DNA from: Anaerolineales bacterium
GTDB taxonomy: Bacteria > Chloroflexota > Anaerolineae > Anaerolineales > UBA11858
Assembly: GCA_016783125.1 (NCBI GenBank)
Contig: JADHXE010000009.1
Location: forward strand, 1 to 35,131
Reading direction: 5' to 3'
Length of the DNA stretch: 35,131 bases
The stretch's first letter is position 1, and each line of letters starts with the position of its first letter. The translations under genes and the position numbers were made by a program. Below the pieces are notes generated by a model. It saw only the letters and a program-made list of their open reading frames with translations. It ran no database searches and was not told the origin of the DNA. Of this stretch, positions 33,613 through 35,131 are shown piece after piece.

Positions 33613-34282
33613 GATCCGCGTAAACGCCTCGATACTCAAGGGGTAATAAAGCCGCGATCTGCGCCATGACCATATCGGCATTCTTTTGACGAGTTTCACG
33701 ACGAGCTTTTCCGCGACCCGATACTGGCGGCAGATGCAGCGGGCGTCCAATGGTCATTTCGATATCAGGTCGTTCGGCGCGCAAAGCGCGGGCCAAGAAA
33801 TCATCGGTGCTGCCCACAATGCCAACGGGCACAACCGGCACTTGCGCTTTATCCATCAAATAGGCAATCCCGGGCTTTGCGCGCCGCATCCCCAGCTTGT
33901 GCGAACGCCCGCCTTCGGGCGCAAGCAGGAGAGGTCGGCCTGAGTGTAAAACTGACAATGTGATTTCAAGCATGTTGCGGTCGTACTGCCCACGGTGGAT
34001 GGGGATCCCGCCATAGAGCCGCGCCAGCAATCCTTGCCCAGGACGATCCCATACATCCGCGGCCCCGGCTATTTCGAAAGACGTCGGCCAAAAGGCTGCC
34101 ACGAAAGGCGCTTCAAATAATGAGACGTGATTGATAGCAATAATATAAGCCCGGTCTTTTGGCACATTCTCCACTCCTGAAACTTTCACGCGGCTTATCA
34201 GATGAAATATCGCGCGAAATAAGGCTCGTATAACAGGTCGGATGATGCGCGCATGTAACGGAGGTTGATAAAACTCAGCCAT
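33593..34282 (-). CDS. PlsC-type acyltransferase with HX4E motif (paralogue 3)
   Basis: A 229-aa LPLAT-family protein. In place of HX4D it has NHVSLFE, with Glu at the position of the catalytic Asp, and APEGGRS in place of PEGTR. It could be an acyltransferase with altered chemistry or acceptor, or a less active paralogue. A basic, hydrophobic N-terminus (RPVIRALFRAIFHLISRV) should attach it to the membrane. It starts 8 nt after the cmk stop and overlaps paralogue 2. cmk next to plsC is a familiar bacterial arrangement linking CTP supply and phospholipid synthesis. Confidence 0.86.
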   Translation of the reverse strand: MAEFYQPPLHARIIRPVIRALFRAIFHLISRVKVSGVENVPKDRAYIIAINHVSLFEAPFVAAFWPTSFEIAGAADVWDRPGQGLLARLYGGIPIHRGQYDRNMLEITLSVLHSGRPLLLAPEGGRSHKLGMRRAKPGIAYLMDKAQVPVVPVGIVGSTDDFLARALRAERPDIEMTIGRPLHLPPVSGRGKARRETRQKNADMVMAQIAALLPLEYRGVYADHVTESA

Positions 34283-34290
34283 CGCCTCGT

Positions 34291-34977
34291 TTATTGACCC
34301 TTGCCTCGCGCCAGGTCGATGGTTATTTCAAGAACTTTTTCAATACCGAGGCCATCGGAATCGATGATCACTGCATCTTCAGCGGCGCGCAGCGGAGCAA
34401 CATCCCGGGTAGAGTCGATCTGATCGCGCTTGCGCATGGCATCCAAGATAGACTCCAAGGTGATCTCCTCGCCGCGGGCGATGCACTCATCATAACGGCG
34501 GCGAGAGCGTTCCTCAACAGAGGCATCCAGATAGATTTTCAGATCGGCATCCGGCAGCACCACGGTGCCGATATCACGCCCCACCATGACCACCTGGCCG
34601 CGCTGGCCGATGCATCGCTGCTGAACCGTTAAGGCTTCCCGAACACCCGGAAAAGCTGCCACCACCGACACATTAGCATCAACCTCTGGTCGGCGGATCT
34701 TCCAGGTGAGATCTTCACCATCGGCCAAAACATCATAAGCGCGGCCATCTTCTTTGGATGGCGATTGGACATCAATCTGTACCAACTGCGACAACTTGGT
34801 GATCATCTCTTCTTCATCCATCGATAAGCCGCGATCCAGAGCAAGCCAGGTCACTACCCGGTACATCACGCCGGTATCGAAATACAAATAATTAAGTTTA
34901 TTAGCCAACCGCTCCGCAAGGGTAGACTTGCCTGAAGCAGCTGGGCCATCGATTGCGATGGTACTTGGTAAATTCAT
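34291..34977 (-). CDS. cmk: Cytidylate kinase
   Basis: A 228-aa P-loop kinase that phosphorylates CMP and dCMP with ATP. The phosphate-binding loop is GPAASGKST (residues 11-19). YFDTGVMYRVV follows for nucleotide binding, and GRDIGTVVLPDADLKIYLDA and the lid region RSRRRYDE are typical. The ATG at 34977 has GGAG 5 nt upstream. First gene of a tight operon with the three acyltransferases. Confidence 0.96.
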   Translation of the reverse strand: MNLPSTIAIDGPAASGKSTLAERLANKLNYLYFDTGVMYRVVTWLALDRGLSMDEEEMITKLSQLVQIDVQSPSKEDGRAYDVLADGEDLTWKIRRPEVDANVSVVAAFPGVREALTVQQRCIGQRGQVVMVGRDIGTVVLPDADLKIYLDASVEERSRRRYDECIARGEEITLESILDAMRKRDQIDSTRDVAPLRAAEDAVIIDSDGLGIEKVLEITIDLARGKGQ

Positions 34978-35016
34978 TAATTCTCCAGATATGCAACTAC
35001 TTCCATGAGAAAGTCG

Positions 35017-35077
35017 ATATTGTCAAGGGTAAAAAAACAAGTGGTGAGGATCCTTGCCTTTTTTACCATGACAATAT
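35017..35077. repeat. Inverted repeat upstream of cmk
   Basis: ATATTGTCAAGGGTAAAAAA (35017-35036) and TTTTTTACCATGACAATAT (35059-35077) are nearly perfect complements around a 22-nt loop with a central AGGATCCT. On the minus strand the cmk-proximal arm contains TTGACA, so the repeat may overlap the cmk promoter and act as an operator, or be a terminator for a gene outside the window. Nothing else is assignable in 34978-35131. Confidence 0.6.
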
Positions 35078-35131
35078 GCTCCAGTCGCAGGTTTACGGCA
35101 CGGTTGTTTCGCCAATATAGGGCGCAAATCA

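Overview
The window is gene-dense (about 22 protein genes, 2 tRNA genes and one broken gene in 35 kb) with GC slightly above 50% and no phage, transposase or CRISPR genes. It most resembles a chromosome segment of a Chloroflexota bacterium, probably class Anaerolineae. That placement is an inference from gene style: a TrpB2-type tryptophan synthase beta, Pro/Thr-rich extracellular linkers, a protein with LysM domains each preceded by a Cys-Pro-Pro-Gly-Trp-like motif, large multi-TM histidine kinases with GAF domains, and an FtsB/DivIC-like protein with a long C-terminal tail. No marker gene was compared with a database.

Layout. 1-1.8 kb: an acyl-CoA dehydrogenase (+) facing a small two-helix membrane protein (-). 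1.8-5 kb: a Trp T-box riboswitch with its own consensus promoter, driving trpS and a TrpB2-type trpB. 5.2-7.5 kb (-): a PHP/AlbA-type fusion protein followed 2 nt later by a MogA/MoaB-type gene. 7.6-11.7 kb (-): a broken thiol peroxidase gene, an Hsp20 chaperone, Lon protease and a stand-alone receiver. 12-15.1 kb (-): a tRNA-Leu(CAG), an FtsB-like gene, a tRNA-Asn(GTT) and a long membrane-anchored TPR protein that looks leaderless. 15.2-20.9 kb (+): an envelope cluster with a multi-TM sensor kinase that lacks its phosphoacceptor His, a coupled LysM protein, an LCP-family lipoprotein and a barrel hydrolase-like protein. 21.3-31.8 kb (-): gyrA (or parC), rpoC without rpoB beside it, and a second, canonical histidine kinase. 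32-35 kb (-): cmk followed by three PlsC-type acyltransferases.

The most unusual content is between the genes. Three kinds of palindromic non-coding element recur. (1) Long nested palindromes with a CCGAAAAA...TTTTTCGG shell around a GC-rich hairpin (about 1, 1830, 7525, 11851, 15139 and 31898); several look like bidirectional terminators and two abut extended -10 promoters of the histidine kinase genes. (2) Palindromes with outer arms like GGGTGTGTTTCA...TGAAACACACCC and a core rich in ATACGCAATACG-like words (14181, 23811, 32780); one supplies the last codons and stop of an acyltransferase gene. (3) A two-hairpin REP-like unit (149-193, 5082-5126, 5139-5184, 20965-21009) whose large-hairpin stems differ between copies with compensating changes while the loop CGCGGAGCA stays nearly fixed; one copy has spun off a 28-bp tandem array. 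No transposase for any of them lies in the window.

In function the genes cover translation and Trp supply, protein quality control, transcription and DNA topology, envelope sensing and cell-wall assembly, and phospholipid synthesis. Regulation visible in the sequence includes the T-box, a possible attenuator in the rpoC leader, and repeated use of extended -10 promoters (TGnTATAAT-like).
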